This document shows, one piece after another, positions 21,305 to 35,317 of a DNA stretch of 64,000 bases; position 1 is the first letter of the stretch, and every line of letters begins with the position of its first letter. The notes beneath the pieces were generated by a model. The model saw only the letters and a list, made by a program, of their open reading frames with translations. It was not told where the DNA came from and searched no databases. Origin of the DNA: Rana temporaria (taxonomy: Eukaryota > Chordata > Amphibia > Anura > Ranidae). A program made the position numbers and the translations under genes. The stretch lies in assembly GCF_905171775.1 (NCBI RefSeq), contig NC_053490.1, positions 458,224,548 through 458,288,547 on the forward strand, read 5' to 3'.

Positions 21305-21559
21305 TTAGGGCCCTTTCACACTGGTGCGTTTTCGCGGTAAAAATAGCGCTATTAAAACGCTCCCCATGCCCCTCTCCATTAAAATGAATTAAAAACGCGG
21401 TAAAATCGCGTTGTTTTAACGCAATTAAAATCGCGATAAAACACCGCGTTTTTAAATCCTTTCAATGGAGGGGGCATGGGGAGCGTTTTATGAGCGTTTT
21501 AATAGCGCTATTTTTACCGCGAAAACGCAGCAAAACCCTCCAGTGTGAAAGGGCCCTTA
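21305..21559. mobile_element. Near-perfect palindromic MITE (~255 bp)
   Basis: The left arm begins TTAGGGCCCTTTCACACTGG and the right arm ends CCAGTGTGAAAGGGCCCTTAA. The arms match over most of their length, including TTTTCGCGGTAAAAATAGCG/CGCTATTTTTACCGCGAAAA and GCTCCCCATGCCCC/GGGGCATGGGGAGC. It folds into a single long hairpin with a short centre at about 21430. Non-coding. Confidence 0.85.
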
Positions 21560-22450
21560 AGGTAATCACCTGTTGGGGTCACTTTACTATGTGTGACCAC
21601 CAAGACAGGTTTATTTTAAAGGATTGAGCGCTTTAGGATGGCCACTGTCTCCAGCTTGTGCAGTGTATGCTGTATGGGACATTGATATTCAATGGAGGTA
21701 ATGATTACTTTGCTGCACAGCACTGATGGAAACTTGACAAATGCTCTGAAAGGCTATAATCTACATGTTACCTAGCCGCTGACCTTCTGGAGATGACACA
21801 GGGGAATTCTCCCATCTCTGAGATGCATTGAATTCAATCAGCGTAATATATTTTCTTGGTTGACTGAACTTTATTACCCTTAGCATATCATTGTCCACAT
21901 CTGAGTGGACAGAATCTGCCCTGTGTATCCTCCCTCGTGACCTTTCACTAATAGACCATGATGGCAGGAGTGGAGGGTTATGTGCTCAGTCTAAAGATAT
22001 GAAAGGGAAGCTAAGACTGTTCAGCCATGTGTGCCTTCTTTATTTATATTCCGGTATCTGTGATACACTGCTTCAAATATTTCAAATAGCACAGATGATT
22101 CCTCTTGGGCCCCTTTCACACTGATCTGTATATCTTCCAATTTTGCCCTACCAATAGCAGAAGAAAAATGTGTGACCATTAAATCCTATGGCGCTTCTTA
22201 CACCAGTCTGTTGTGGGTCAGTTGCATTTTTTAAAAGTCCTGCATGCTGTAGTTTAGGTGCTGTTTAAAAAATAAATAAAAAATAAATAGTGCACCAGAA
22301 ATGCACCTCCCTGTTGAAATGATTGGAAGCCGTGGCAAAAAACACATGCATGGTTCTGTTTGGTGCATTTTTTTTTTAGTCAACTGTAATTTTTTCATAG
22401 GTGCAAAACTGAATGAAAATGTGGCAAAAATGTGTATAAACCACCTATTG
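21560..22450. other. Mostly unassigned, one F-like fragment
   Basis: GGGCCCCTTTCACACTGATC at 22108 begins an F-type fragment that fades by about 22230 without a partner end. The rest shows no recognised feature. Confidence 0.45.
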
Positions 22451-22453
22451 CTC

Positions 22454-22474
22454 AACACACACACACACACACTA
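22454..22474. repeat. (CA)n microsatellite
   Basis: An uninterrupted CA run followed by CATACATA-type sequence up to about 22515. Confidence 0.9.
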
Positions 22475-22586
22475 TTAATAATATATATCATACATACATA
22501 TATACACACACATACATTATTTTATTTTTTATTGCATTTAGTACAGGTGGTTGGATGCATAGTGGTGCTAGTTGCCTTCTATGGTG

Positions 22587-26520
<3,934 letters not shown>

Positions 26521-26532
26521 CTGAGAAAGCAA

Positions 26533-27270
26533 TGGAGTACTATTCTCTCCACTGACACCAGTGATGGAGCACTATTCCTCCCAATAATAACAGTGACGGA
26601 ACACTATTCTTCCCACTGACATTAACAGTAGGGTACTATTCCTGCCACTGACACCAATGATGGGGGCTCTATTACTGACACCACTGCTGGGGCACTATTC
26701 CTCCCACTGCCACCAATGCTGGTGCACTATTCCTCTCAATAATACCAGTGACGGAACACTATTCTTCCCACTGACATTAACAGTAGTGTACTATTCCTGC
26801 CACTGACACCAATGCTGGGGCACTATTCCTCCCGATAATACCAGTGACGGAACACTATTCTTCCCACTGACATTAACAGTAGTGTACTATTCCTGCCACT
26901 GACACCAATGCTGGGGCACTATTCCTCCCGATAATACCAGTGACGGAACACTATTCTTCCCACTGACATTAACAGTAGGGTACTATTCCTGCCACTGACA
27001 CCAATGCTGGGGCACTATTCCTCCCGATAATACCAGTGACGGAACACTATTCTTCCCACGGACATTAACAGTAGGGTACTATTCCTGCCACTGACACCAA
27101 TGATGGGGGCTCTATTACTGACACCACTGCTGGGGTACTATTCCTGCCACTGACACCAATGATGGGGGCTCTATTACTGACACCACTGTTGGGGCACTTT
27201 TCCTCCTGCTGACACCAATGCTGGAGCACCATTTCACCTGCTGACACCAATGTTCCACTTACACCGCATT
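26533..27270. repeat. Minisatellite, 96-bp higher-order unit of ~32-bp subunits
   Basis: CACTATTCCTCCCGATAATA recurs at 26821, 26917 and 27013, giving an exact 96-bp period. Each unit has three related ~32-bp subunits of the form CCACTGACACCAATGCTGGG + GCACTATTCCT. The outer copies are less regular. The subunit is the same as in the hAT at 59274-59634 and the fragment at 50484-50705, so the array probably expanded from such an element. No TIR pair was found; AAGAAACCCTG near 27551 could be a right end. Confidence 0.9.
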
Positions 27271-27274
27271 GCAT

Positions 27275-27990
27275 CTCCCCTTAAGCAGGGTAGTACATCA
27301 TGCCACCTACCTACCAGACGGGCACAGTGTTGTTAACAAGCAGCACTAGGTGGAGTGAGTGTACAGAGAGTTTGCGATACAGACTCTGCAAAGACTGATG
27401 GCAACAGCTCTCGAGCTGTGGTCTGGCAGGGGGGAAAGCGGTCATTACAGGCACACAGAAACTCAAAAACTGTGCTATGGCGGTCAAGTACAGCCTGGCA
27501 GGAGGGAGTCTTCTGCCTGGCACTGGACCGCAGCTTGACATTTAAGAAACCCTGACTTGGAAAGTAGTCTTACTTTTAACAATGGGTTCTGCTTTTGTGA
27601 ACACAGAAAATTCTACCTGGTTGTACAAAGCTGTGTTCACTTCAAAAGCCAGTCAGACAGTGGAAGAGCTTGTTCACAGCTGATGAGGTTGCACTTATGG
27701 GCACAGGCAGCACTGGTGGGTACTTATAGGCACTGAAAGGCTGCACTGACTGGGATCACTAATGGGCATTGATGGGGCTTTCCTGTAATCGGGGCACTGA
27801 TGATCAGTAGCCTGATTACCTGCCCTGGTCTCCCGTGCGAGGAGATACCGCTGTTTGGCACGCCTCGCCAACACACACTATCGGTGTGATGCGAGGAGAG
27901 TTGATTAAGGGCACTTCTGCCTTTACATGTGACCAGCTGTGATTGGACACAGCCGATCACATGGTTAAAGAGCTGTGTCATCAGCTTTTT
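27275..27990. other. Unassigned sequence
   Basis: Contains AAAGCCAGTCAGACAGTGG and TGGGCACAGGCAGCACTG pieces that look repetitive, but no family or ends could be set. Open frames on the minus strand (27724-28185) have no recognisable domain. Confidence 0.35.
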
Positions 27991-28345
27991 AGAGATCGGT
28001 GTCCTACGACATTCTCTTCCTGATTCACCTGTGGGTGTGGTTTCTTGCCATACACTGTGAGACAGCTCATTGGAGGAAAGGCGCACGCACACACCCCCTC
28101 TCCACATAGGTAGAAAAAGGAAGTAACAATGCAGAGCTGTGCTGTGAATAGACCACCTCTCTGCTAATCTATTTATAGCACCCACCCTGACATAAATTTG
28201 AGCCTGATTTTTTCACAGTTGTCAGAAGTTATGCTGATAACAGAAGAACAGAGCAAGAGAAAGCCAAGCTTTAAAGAGCTAAGAAAACACTGCAGATATG
28301 TGCCCAGCTCAAATTTCATAAATGAGGTTTACATCCACTTTAATG
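27991..28345. repeat. MITE right part (TTTACATCCACTTTAA end)
   Basis: CATACACTGTGAGACAGCTC, AATAGACCACCTCTCTGCTA and the terminus GAGGTTTACATCCACTTTAA match the interrupted element at 51990-52800 (CATACACTGTGTGATAGCTT, AATAGACCAGCTCTCTGCTA, and left terminus AGTGGATGTAAACCCTC). The left end is not seen here. Confidence 0.55.
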
Positions 28346-29117
28346 GGGATGTGTGCGTTTTTGATGCATTCCAGTGCGCTTTTGATGTTTTATCGTGTTC
28401 CAGTACAGTTCAGAGCAGAAAAAAATGCAGCATTTTCTACCTTAACTGAAACACACTGGAACGGACCTCACTGTTTTGAACTATGCCTTTTTGGAATCCT
28501 GTATAACCTATGACCACCTATCTAAAAAAAAAAAACACGCACTGATGTGATATGAACCGGCCCTTAGTCTTAAAGGATAGGTTCACCTCTTCTAACATGT
28601 TACAACCGTATCTAAGGTGTAATATTTAACCACCCCCCCGGCCCCATTATTACAGTGGGCCTGGGATTTTTTCTGCGTACCCGCTGTCACAATTTAAAAA
28701 CTGCCTCAACCATGAGGGCGCCACCTACCCAGCCTCATCATTCATTCACAAACAGGAGAACTACAACTACCATCAGCCATTGCAGCTGAAGGCTTCTAGT
28801 TCTCAATGAACTACCAGAGCACTGATGAGTGCTGTAAGGGCTCATGTACATAGGTCAGTTGAAAACCTCTTCTGAACGCTGGAAACTTGACAGCTGGAAG
28901 TCGCTTTTACAGTAAACTATTGTCCTGAATGTGATTTTTCTTTCAAATAAAATCCCTGCAACCTCAACTGCCTCTAAAAGACTGAATGTACATGTACACA
29001 TAAGATAACCTAGAGGAGAGTTCAGGGGCTGCTAAAAACAAAAAACAAAAAAAAAAAAACGCTTAACTGGTCCTAAATATATTTTTATCAGCTGTAGTGT
29101 ACAAGAGGCCTAGGTTA
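28346..29117. repeat. Several short repeat fragments
   Basis: 28350-28565 resembles an F-type palindrome (CGTTTTTGATGCATTCCAG; right end TATGAACCGGCCCTTAG). 28567-28630 begins like a K-MITE (TTAAAGGATAGGTTCACC) but is truncated. 28730-28830 carries the AACTACAACTACCATCAGCC motif of a frog repeat. Boundaries are uncertain. Confidence 0.4.
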
Positions 29118-29202
29118 CCGTGTTTCCCCAAAAATAAGACCACCTGTTATTTATTTTTTTCCAGGTCTGCAATATAAGCCCTACCCCGAAAATACACCCT
29201 TG
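29118..29202 (+). repeat. Short transposon-end fragment
   Basis: ACCGTGTTTCCCCAAAAATA + AGAC is a terminal motif recalled from widespread vertebrate DNA-transposon fragments. It is cut off by the RB repeat that starts at 29203. The superfamily is not certain. Confidence 0.4.
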
Positions 29203-30360
29203 TTTAACCCTTTCATTACTAAGCCTATTTCTGACATTTGGTGTTTACAAGTTAAAATTCTTATTTTTTGCTAGAAAATTACTTGGAACCCCCAAACATA
29301 TATATATTTTTTAGCAGGGAATCTAGAGAATAAAATGGCAATTTTGGCAATATTTTATGTCACGCGGTATGTGTGCAGCTGTGTTTTAAACTCAACTTTT
29401 TGGGAAAGACACTTTCATGAATTAAAAAAAAATTAAACAGTAAAGTTAGCCAAATTTTTTTGTATAATGTGCAAGATGATGTTGCGCCGAGTAAATAGAT
29501 ACCAAACATGTCACGCTTTATAATTGCACGCACTTGTGGAATAGTGACAAACTACGGTACCTAAAAATCTCCATGGGGGGCTGCTATAAAAACATTTTTT
29601 TTACGGTTAGCAGGTTAGAGTTGCAGTGCTAGTCTAGAATTATTGGTCTCGCTCTGACGATCGGGGGGATACCTCACATGTGTGATTTGAACACAGTTTT
29701 ACATATGCAGGCGCGACGTCCGTATGTGTTTTCTTTACTTAAAGCGGGAGTTTACCCGAAAAACTATTTTTAACATTAGATTGAGGCTCATTTTGGGCAG
29801 CAGAATCAGGTGTTTTTTTTTTTTTAAATCGAAGCAGTACTTACCGTTTTAGAGAGAGATCTTCTCCGCCGCTTCCGGGTATGGTCTACGGGACTGGGCG
29901 TTCCTTTTTGATTGACAGGCTTCCGACGGTCGCATACATCGCGTCACGAGTAGCCGAAAGAAGCCGAACGTCGGTGCGGCTCTATACGGCGCCTGCGCAC
30001 CGACATTCGGCTACTTTCGGAAAATCGTGACGCGCTGTATGCGACCGTCGGAAGCCTGTCAATCAAATAGGAACGCCCAGTCCCACAGCCCATACCCGGA
30101 AGCGGCGGAGAAGATTTATCTCTAAAACGGTAAGTACTGCTTCGATTAAAAAAAAAAACACCCGATTCTGCTTCCCAAAATGAGCCTCAATCTAATGTTA
30201 AAAATTTAGTTTTTGGGTGAACCTCCACTTTAAATAAAATAAAATAATTTTTTTTTTTTTTTTTTTATAATATTGTGTTTAAAAAATAAATAAAAAATTG
30301 ATCCCTTTTATTGCTGTCACAAGGAATGTAAACATCATTTTTTTGGGGGAAACGTAGTAG
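29203..30360 (+). repeat. RB repeat copy 4, split by a K-MITE
   Basis: It starts TTAACCCTTTCATTACTAAG and carries GCTAGAAAATTACTTGG, AACATGTCACGCTTTATAAT, AAAATCTCCATGGGGGGC, AGAATTATTGGTCTCGC and ACCTCACATGTGTG. It breaks at 29738/30234 for a K-MITE and resumes with ATAAAATAATTTT, GATCCCTTTTATTGCTG and AAGGAATGTAAACATC. This is the most complete RB copy in the window. Confidence 0.75.
29743..30229. mobile_element. K-MITE (487 bp) flanked by TTAA, palindromic
   Basis: The ends AGCGGGAGTTTACCCG and GGTGAACCTCCACT lie inside TTAA at 29739-29742 and 30230-30233. The arms match over long stretches: TAACATTAGATTGAGGCTCA/TGAGCCTCAATCTAATGTTA, AATCGAAGCAGTACTTACCG/CGGTAAGTACTGCTTCGAT and GCCTGTCAATCAAA. 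It is nearly identical to 52083-52563, so the subfamily is young. AACGGTAAGTACTG at about 30127 is donor-like. Confidence 0.9.
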
Positions 30361-31524
30361 TTCCTTGACTCTTCTTGTTGTTCAGTAACTGCCTGCCCAT
30401 ACGATGTACGGCTACACAGACAGCCTGCAGGAGCCTAAGGTTGCACCTCTGATCTGCTGATTAATTAGTAAATAAACAAAAAAAGACAGTGCTATTCATG
30501 TAGAGGAGAGGATTAGAGGAAAGTTTATTCAGTGGGTGAAGATCTGCTTTAGCAGACCAAACACAAGAAATGTGTTGTTGGTTTACATTCACTTTAAGAT
30601 TGAACTTCTCCTTCCCAGAAGTAGTACTGAACACAATCAAGAGATGACTGCTATTCTTTGAGCCTCCTAGCCAGTTCATTTGCTTTTTGATGGTTTTCTT
30701 GAATGAGTAAATTATCTTTGTGGAATGAAACCAGAAGCAGGTTCCAAAGATATGCAGATTATACACTTGGAAGAATATACACAGGATAATAGTCCCTTTT
30801 TTAATATGCTTAGCCAAATAACGAACTTAAGCGGCACCTGCCTAATCCCGGGTCACAGTAATTGTTTGCTTGATTTCTAGCAAATTGGATCATAGTTGGA
30901 GGAAAGGCAGCATCCCGTAATGGTAAACTTTAATTGTTGCAAAATGAGATTTCTTTAAACCTTTTATAGCTGTTCCAGTTTCAGTGCGCTTATGCTTTGT
31001 TTGTTGTCACGTTCCCAGCGGCGGTGTGCTTTTTCCAGATCTCTTACTATTTTAATGCCATTATTTAATTTACATATGCCAGCAATTTAATTCCAGAAAC
31101 TTTGCTTACAACACAGTATACATACCAGGGCTGAACACGCCACACTTCTTATCTTAAAACACAGCTGCTCTACTGGGTGGGTGCTCCATGCAGGCGACCA
31201 TTAAACAGCGCGAGGACTGCGGCGTAATGTAGGGTGACACTGCTGTCCATATCATGCCACTTTAGAGCAGTGAAGAGCATAAATGCTTTAGGTTAAACAG
31301 ACTGAGTGCAAAATATTCCACTTTAGATTTCATGGGCACCCAAGAGTCTGAATAGGTAAGGAGCATATGAGAGCCCTGACAATAGAAAAATAACGAAAGT
31401 GCTATATTTCACTAATGGGCACAACAAAATATCCGTACATACACATCCTTGTGTACAAAGTTCCGCATTTCTGTAAAAAATCAATGTGTTTTGGTTGCGT
31501 GTGCAGGAACAGGTGTGATTCCTG
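30361..31524. other. Low-repeat block
   Basis: No repeat family recognised. 30960-31130 (for example TGTTGTCACGTTCCCAGCGG and CATTATTTAATTTACATATG) looks single-copy and AT-rich. A minus-strand open frame at 30461-30817 has no recognised domain. Confidence 0.45.
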
Positions 31525-31583
31525 CACAAGTATGCTATGCATACTGGCTCATTATGCCTTTTGTCTTGCAGGTTTTTTTTTTC
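31525..31583 (+). repeat. G-family end fragment
   Basis: AAGTATGCTATGCATACTGG and CCTTTTGTCTTGCAGG match the right end of the G-family repeat at about 16735-16790. RA copy 1 is inserted directly after it, at TTAA. Confidence 0.6.
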
Positions 31584-31587
31584 TTAA

Positions 31588-31850
31588 CCACTTGACCAGG
31601 CCACTTGCAATTCGGCACTGCGTCGTTTTAACTGACCTGCGCACGACTTGCGCGGTCGTGCGACATGGCTCTTAAACAAAATTTACGTCATTTTCTTCCC
31701 ACAAATAGAGCTTTCTTTTGGTGGTATTTGATCACCTCTGCGGTTTTTATATTTTGCGCTATAAACAAAGATATAGCGACCGTTTAAAAAATATTCTCTT
31801 TTTTTTTTTTTTTTTTTTTACTTTTTGCTATAATAAATATCCCCCCCCCA

Positions 31851-31939
<89 letters not shown>

Positions 31940-32611
31940 AATATATATATACATTTTTTTCCCTCAGTTTAGGCCAATATGTATTCTTCTATATATTTTT
32001 CGTAAAAAATCGCAATAAGCGTTTATTGGTTGGTTTGCGCAAAGATTATAGCGTCTACAAAATGGGGAGTAATTTTATGGCATTTTTATAAAAACAATTT
32101 TTACTAGTAATGGCAGCGATCTGCAAATTTTATCGGTACTGTGAAATTTTGGCGGACACTTTAACACATTTTTGGGACCATTGGCATTTTTATAGCGATC
32201 AGTGCTATAAAAATGCATTGATTACTGTAAAAATGACACTGGCAGGGAAGGGGTTAACAGTAGGGGGTGATCAAGGGGTTAATTATGTTCCCTAAAGTGT
32301 GTTCTAACTGAAGGGGGGGTGGGACTGACTAGGGGAAATGACAGATCGCTGTTCATACATTGTATGAACATACGATCAGTAATTTTTCCCCCTAAAAGAA
32401 CTGGGAGCTGTGTGTTTACACACACAGCTCCCGGTTCTCGCTCTGTCACGAGCGATCGCGCGGTGGTGATTGCTACCGCCGGGCACTCGCGTCAGCACCA
32501 GGGGCGAGCGCACCCCTAGTGGCCGCAGAGCAACATCGTGTTGTATTATGTGATTTTGCGCAGCCGAGCCAACCTGCCGCAGTAAAACTGCGGTGGGCGG
32601 TCGGCAAGTGG
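31588..32611 (+). mobile_element. RA element copy 1 (1.02 kb) flanked by TTAA
   Basis: The ends CCACTTGACCAGGCCACTTG and TCGGCAAGTGG lie inside TTAA at 31584-31587 and 32612-32615. Landmarks: TTCGGCACTGCGTCG, CGCGGTCGTGCGACATGGC, TTTTGGTGGTATTTGATCAC, TTTGCGCTATAAACAAAG, CAATAAGCGTTTATTGG, TGGCAGGGAAGGGGTTAA, and a terminal CpG-rich part with an ACACACAGCTCCC hairpin. The (TA)n at 31854-31951 is an expansion inside it. It is non-coding; TTAA suggests piggyBac or Kolobok-type mobilisation. Confidence 0.8.
31854..31951. repeat. (TA)n microsatellite inside RA copy 1
   Basis: About 95 bp of TA repeats start immediately after CCCCCCCCCAAAAA. In the other RA copies the same position holds only short A- or TA-rich sequence (near 36010-36060 and 39650-39680). 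Confidence 0.95.
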
Positions 32612-32652
32612 TTAAAGAGAGGGTTTACTTCCTCTTGAAAGCTCTCTGAACG

Positions 32653-32903
32653 TCAGTCAAAGCTCCTGTCACTAAATAAAATGGTTAGCTTGCAGTCCGG
32701 TTTACACCTACTATACTTGGTGCGTCGATGGGGCTTCGGTGGACATTAAAGTGAGCTTTGCCATAGACTTCTATGGAGGCTTTGAAGATGCTTTGAAGCA
32801 GCACTGAAGCTACATGGGGTATAGTTTTTGAAGCAAAGCCAAAGCAGGTGTAAACAAGACTGTAAGCTAATGATTTTATTTGGTGACAGGAGCTTTGACT
32901 AGA
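32653..32903. mobile_element. Inverted-repeat MITE
   Basis: GTCAAAGCTCCTGTCACTAA + ATAAAATGGTTAGCTTGCAG (about 32657-32700) is inverted as AAGCTAATGATTTTATTTGG + TGACAGGAGCTTTGAC (about 32865-32903), with GTTTACACC/GTGTAAAC further in. A related repetitive tail continues to about 32970. Non-coding. Confidence 0.65.
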
Positions 32904-32970
32904 CTTTAAAAAGCTTTACAAAGCCTGTCTGAAGCCTTGTTGAAGCCGAAGCAAGTGTAAATGAGCCCTT

Positions 32971-33619
32971 GAAGAGAAATTTTGGCTTTACAAACACAAA
33001 TTCTCTTATGTGACTGCCCATTTTACAGGCTTGATCTATAGTTATGCCATTCTGTACCGATCTTTGGAAGGACCTCTATCAACCTTCAATGATAGTTGCT
33101 ATTGTTTATGTGGAAGGTGTGGTTTCTCTCCATGGAAATGCTGCTAATAATTGCTGTGACTTTATCTTTTCGGTGATTTCCTAATGCTTTGATATGATTA
33201 TTTATTTCAGGCTGCACTCTTACATTGCTGGAAGATGATGAAATAGCATGTCGGTGTAATTGTCCTATTTAGATCCAATTACTTACTTGATATAGATCCC
33301 GCACCCTAACTTCCTGTTTATGGCGTTTACTTTGGGTTTTGTTTTCTCATTATCCTCTGACTGTAAATTGCAGCCTGATCGTTTCCGTCACACCACAAAG
33401 GGGATTTATCACTATGTCTGGCAGAGGAAATGTAGAATCTGGCTGCATATCATTTCTTTTCTTGCTTCTCAGTACCTGGCTATTGATGGAGCGGAGTACA
33501 TGAGTGAGTCACAGAGATCTCAAACACACAAAAGGTGCTTATTGGCCGGAGAGGTGTGGGTCTGACATGGTAAGACGTATTGTGCACACCTTGTTGGTCT
33601 TCCTTTTCAGTAGTGGTAT
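32971..33619. other. Low-repeat stretch
   Basis: No repeat recognised. TTATTTATTTCAG at about 33200-33211 is acceptor-like, but no donor with a plausible coding segment was found downstream. It may be single-copy DNA. Confidence 0.4.
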
Positions 33620-33627
33620 GGTTATAC

Positions 33628-34405
33628 CGGGGCTTGACAAATTTGCTTGAAATCTAGGAGCAAGTTAAAAAAGTTAGGAGCCAGGAACGCGCCCCATCCC
33701 GCCGAGCTCACGTGCAGAACGAAAGCATACGTGAGTAGTGTCCGCATATGAAAGTGGTGTTCTAACCACACGTGAAGTATCACCACGTTTGGTAGAGCGA
33801 GAGCAATAATTCTAGACTTCCTCTGTAACTCATAACATGCAGCCTGTAGAATTTTTTAAATGTCGCCTATGGAGATTGTGACATGTTGGGTATCAATTTA
33901 CTCGGCGTAACGTTATCTTTCACACTATAAAATACATTTGGCTAACTTTACTGTTTTTTATTTTTTAATTAAAGAAAGTGTATTTTTTCCCCAAAAAAGT
34001 GCGCTTGTAAGACCGCTGCACAAATACGGTGTGACAAAGTATTGCAAAGACCACCATTTTACTCTCTAGGGTGTTGGAAGCCCCAAACATTATATATTTT
34101 TTATTCTAACTTCTAAGTAAAGGGAAGGAGATGGAAACAGGCATGGAAGCTCCATTATGATTGCTGGTTGTCTTGTCAAACCAACAGCCACCACAAGAGG
34201 GTGCCAGATTCCAGAAGGAACCATAGGACTGTAGAAGGCCGCAAAGCCACGGCCTCAAATACTGGCCAGCGTGGCCTGACGTGATCACGAGGGGGGGTGG
34301 GGGCGGTGCACGGAGATGGGGTACCCCAGTTGTGCCGCCCCATGGCGCCAGATTGCTTATTGTCTTCGCAATTGCGACCTGGTGCCTGGGGTTTGTCGAG
34401 CCCTG
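33628..34405. mobile_element. Non-autonomous hAT (778 bp), perfect TSD
   Basis: The ends CGGGGCTTGACAAATTTG and GGGTTTGTCGAGCCCTG are inverted, with an A-to-G change at the second base of the left end. GGTTATAC flanks both sides exactly (33620-33627 and 34406-34413). Most of the interior is an RB fragment on the minus strand. No transposase is present. Confidence 0.88.
33690..34112 (-). repeat. RB fragment (copy 5) inside a hAT
   Basis: On the plus strand it shows AGAGCGAGAGCAATAATTCT, GACATGTTGGGTATCAATTT, CTCGGCGTAACGTTATC and GGTGTGACAAAGTATTGC, the complement of RB motifs in reverse order. It is bounded by hAT sequence on both sides, either nested or captured. Confidence 0.7.
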
Positions 34406-34457
34406 GGTTATACTGTCTTTGGTGGTCCCTTTTCCATAAAAGCCTTGGATTCCATAC

Positions 34458-34502
34458 ACTGCACTGATGATGGCCAAATAACCTGAAACCGCTGTATGCA
34501 GT
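34458..34502 (+). ncRNA. Hammerhead ribozyme motif (type I)
   Basis: ACTGCA (34458-34463) pairs perfectly with TGCAGT (34497-34502) as stem I. Between them lie CTGATGA (34464-34470, core box), TGGCCAAATAACCT (weak stem II: GG/CC), GAAA (34485-34488), CCGCTG as a minimal stem III, and the cleavage triplet GTA (34494-34496). This is the order and spacing of a type I hammerhead as found in Penelope-like retroelements. Stem II is short, which may reduce activity. No reverse transcriptase frame is nearby, so it is probably a truncated retroelement end. Confidence 0.6.
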
Positions 34503-34533
34503 TTGAAATAGATTTATCTATGACATTAGAGCA

Positions 34534-34625
34534 GTGTTTCTCAACCATTCTTCGGTCAAGGCACACTTTTTTAAAAATTCTGCAAAATCATGAGGCACCC
34601 CATTCTTCATTGTCAAAAAATAAAC
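34534..34625 (+). repeat. Possible hAT left end
   Basis: CAGTGTTTCTCAACCATTCT resembles a hAT terminus common in vertebrates, followed by CAAGGCACACTTTTTTAAAA. A related start, CCAGCGTTTCACAAAC, lies at 60837. The right end was not found. Confidence 0.35.
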
Positions 34626-34627
34626 TA

Positions 34628-35041
34628 AAGCCTCGTACACACGATCGGATTTTCCGACAGGAATTTTGTGATGACAGGCTGTTGGCGGAAAATCAGACCG
34701 TTTGCGCCATCGGACAATTGTTGTCGGATTTTCCACGGACAAATGTTGAATGGCCGGCTTTAAAATTTTCTGTGGACAACGGTCTGTTGTCGAATTTTCC
34801 GAACGTGTTCACAAAAGTCCAAAGTACAAACACGCATGCTCGGAATCAATGCTCACCAAACACGACATTAGCAGAAGGTGCCCAAAGGGTGGTGCTAAAG
34901 AGCTGAAAAATCACGTAGTAAGTAACTACGGTTGTGTTTTGTTGGCTGACAATTGTGTGCAAGACAAGTTCATGGCCAACGCCCTTCGGACAGAAGTCTG
35001 AGGCTTTGTCCGCAGAAAAGCCAATCGTGTGTACAAGGCTT
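34628..35041. mobile_element. Palindromic MITE (414 bp) flanked by TA
   Basis: The ends AAGCCTCGTACACACGATCGG and CCAATCGTGTGTACAAGGCTT are inverted, with TA on both sides (34626-34627 and 35042-35043). Internal inverted blocks include GGATTTTCCGACAGGAATTT and GTTGTCGGATTTTCC. A TA duplication fits a Tc1/mariner-type origin but is not proof. Non-coding. Confidence 0.75.
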
Positions 35042-35043
35042 TA

Positions 35044-35313
35044 GTTTTACATAATATAGCAACATCCACACATGTCGAACACTCAACATTAGATGGGGAT
35101 TTAGGTGTCTATCAAGCAGCAGTGAATTACCGCTGCTGAGTTCTCCGGCATAGTCAGAGGAGATCGCTCTCCTGAGTGCATGTTTATAAATCGGTATAGA
35201 TCGCTTCTCCTTTTGAGGAGTGAAGTGATCTACAAACACTTCGAACTGTGAAGAACGTCTCCTGGTTATGTAATCTAGTGAGACAATTGGTGAAACACAG
35301 AGGCGTCTGTTTG
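35044..35313. repeat. Repeat fragment also present at 36289-36690
   Basis: ACATAATATAGCAACATCCA + CACATGTCGAACACTCAACA corresponds to ACATAATGTAGTAACATCCA + CACATGTAGGACACCCAACA at about 36637, and GCAGTGAATTACCGCTGCTGAG to AGTGGTGAATTGCCACCGCTGAG at 36291. It is an unidentified frog repeat interrupted or duplicated around RA copy 2. Confidence 0.5.
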
Positions 35314-35317
35314 TTAA

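Noticed and set aside
33200..33260. Exon beginning after TTATTTATTTCAG
   Set aside because: Two of three frames have stops within 40 nt, and the only donor-like GT (in TCGGTGTAA) is poor.
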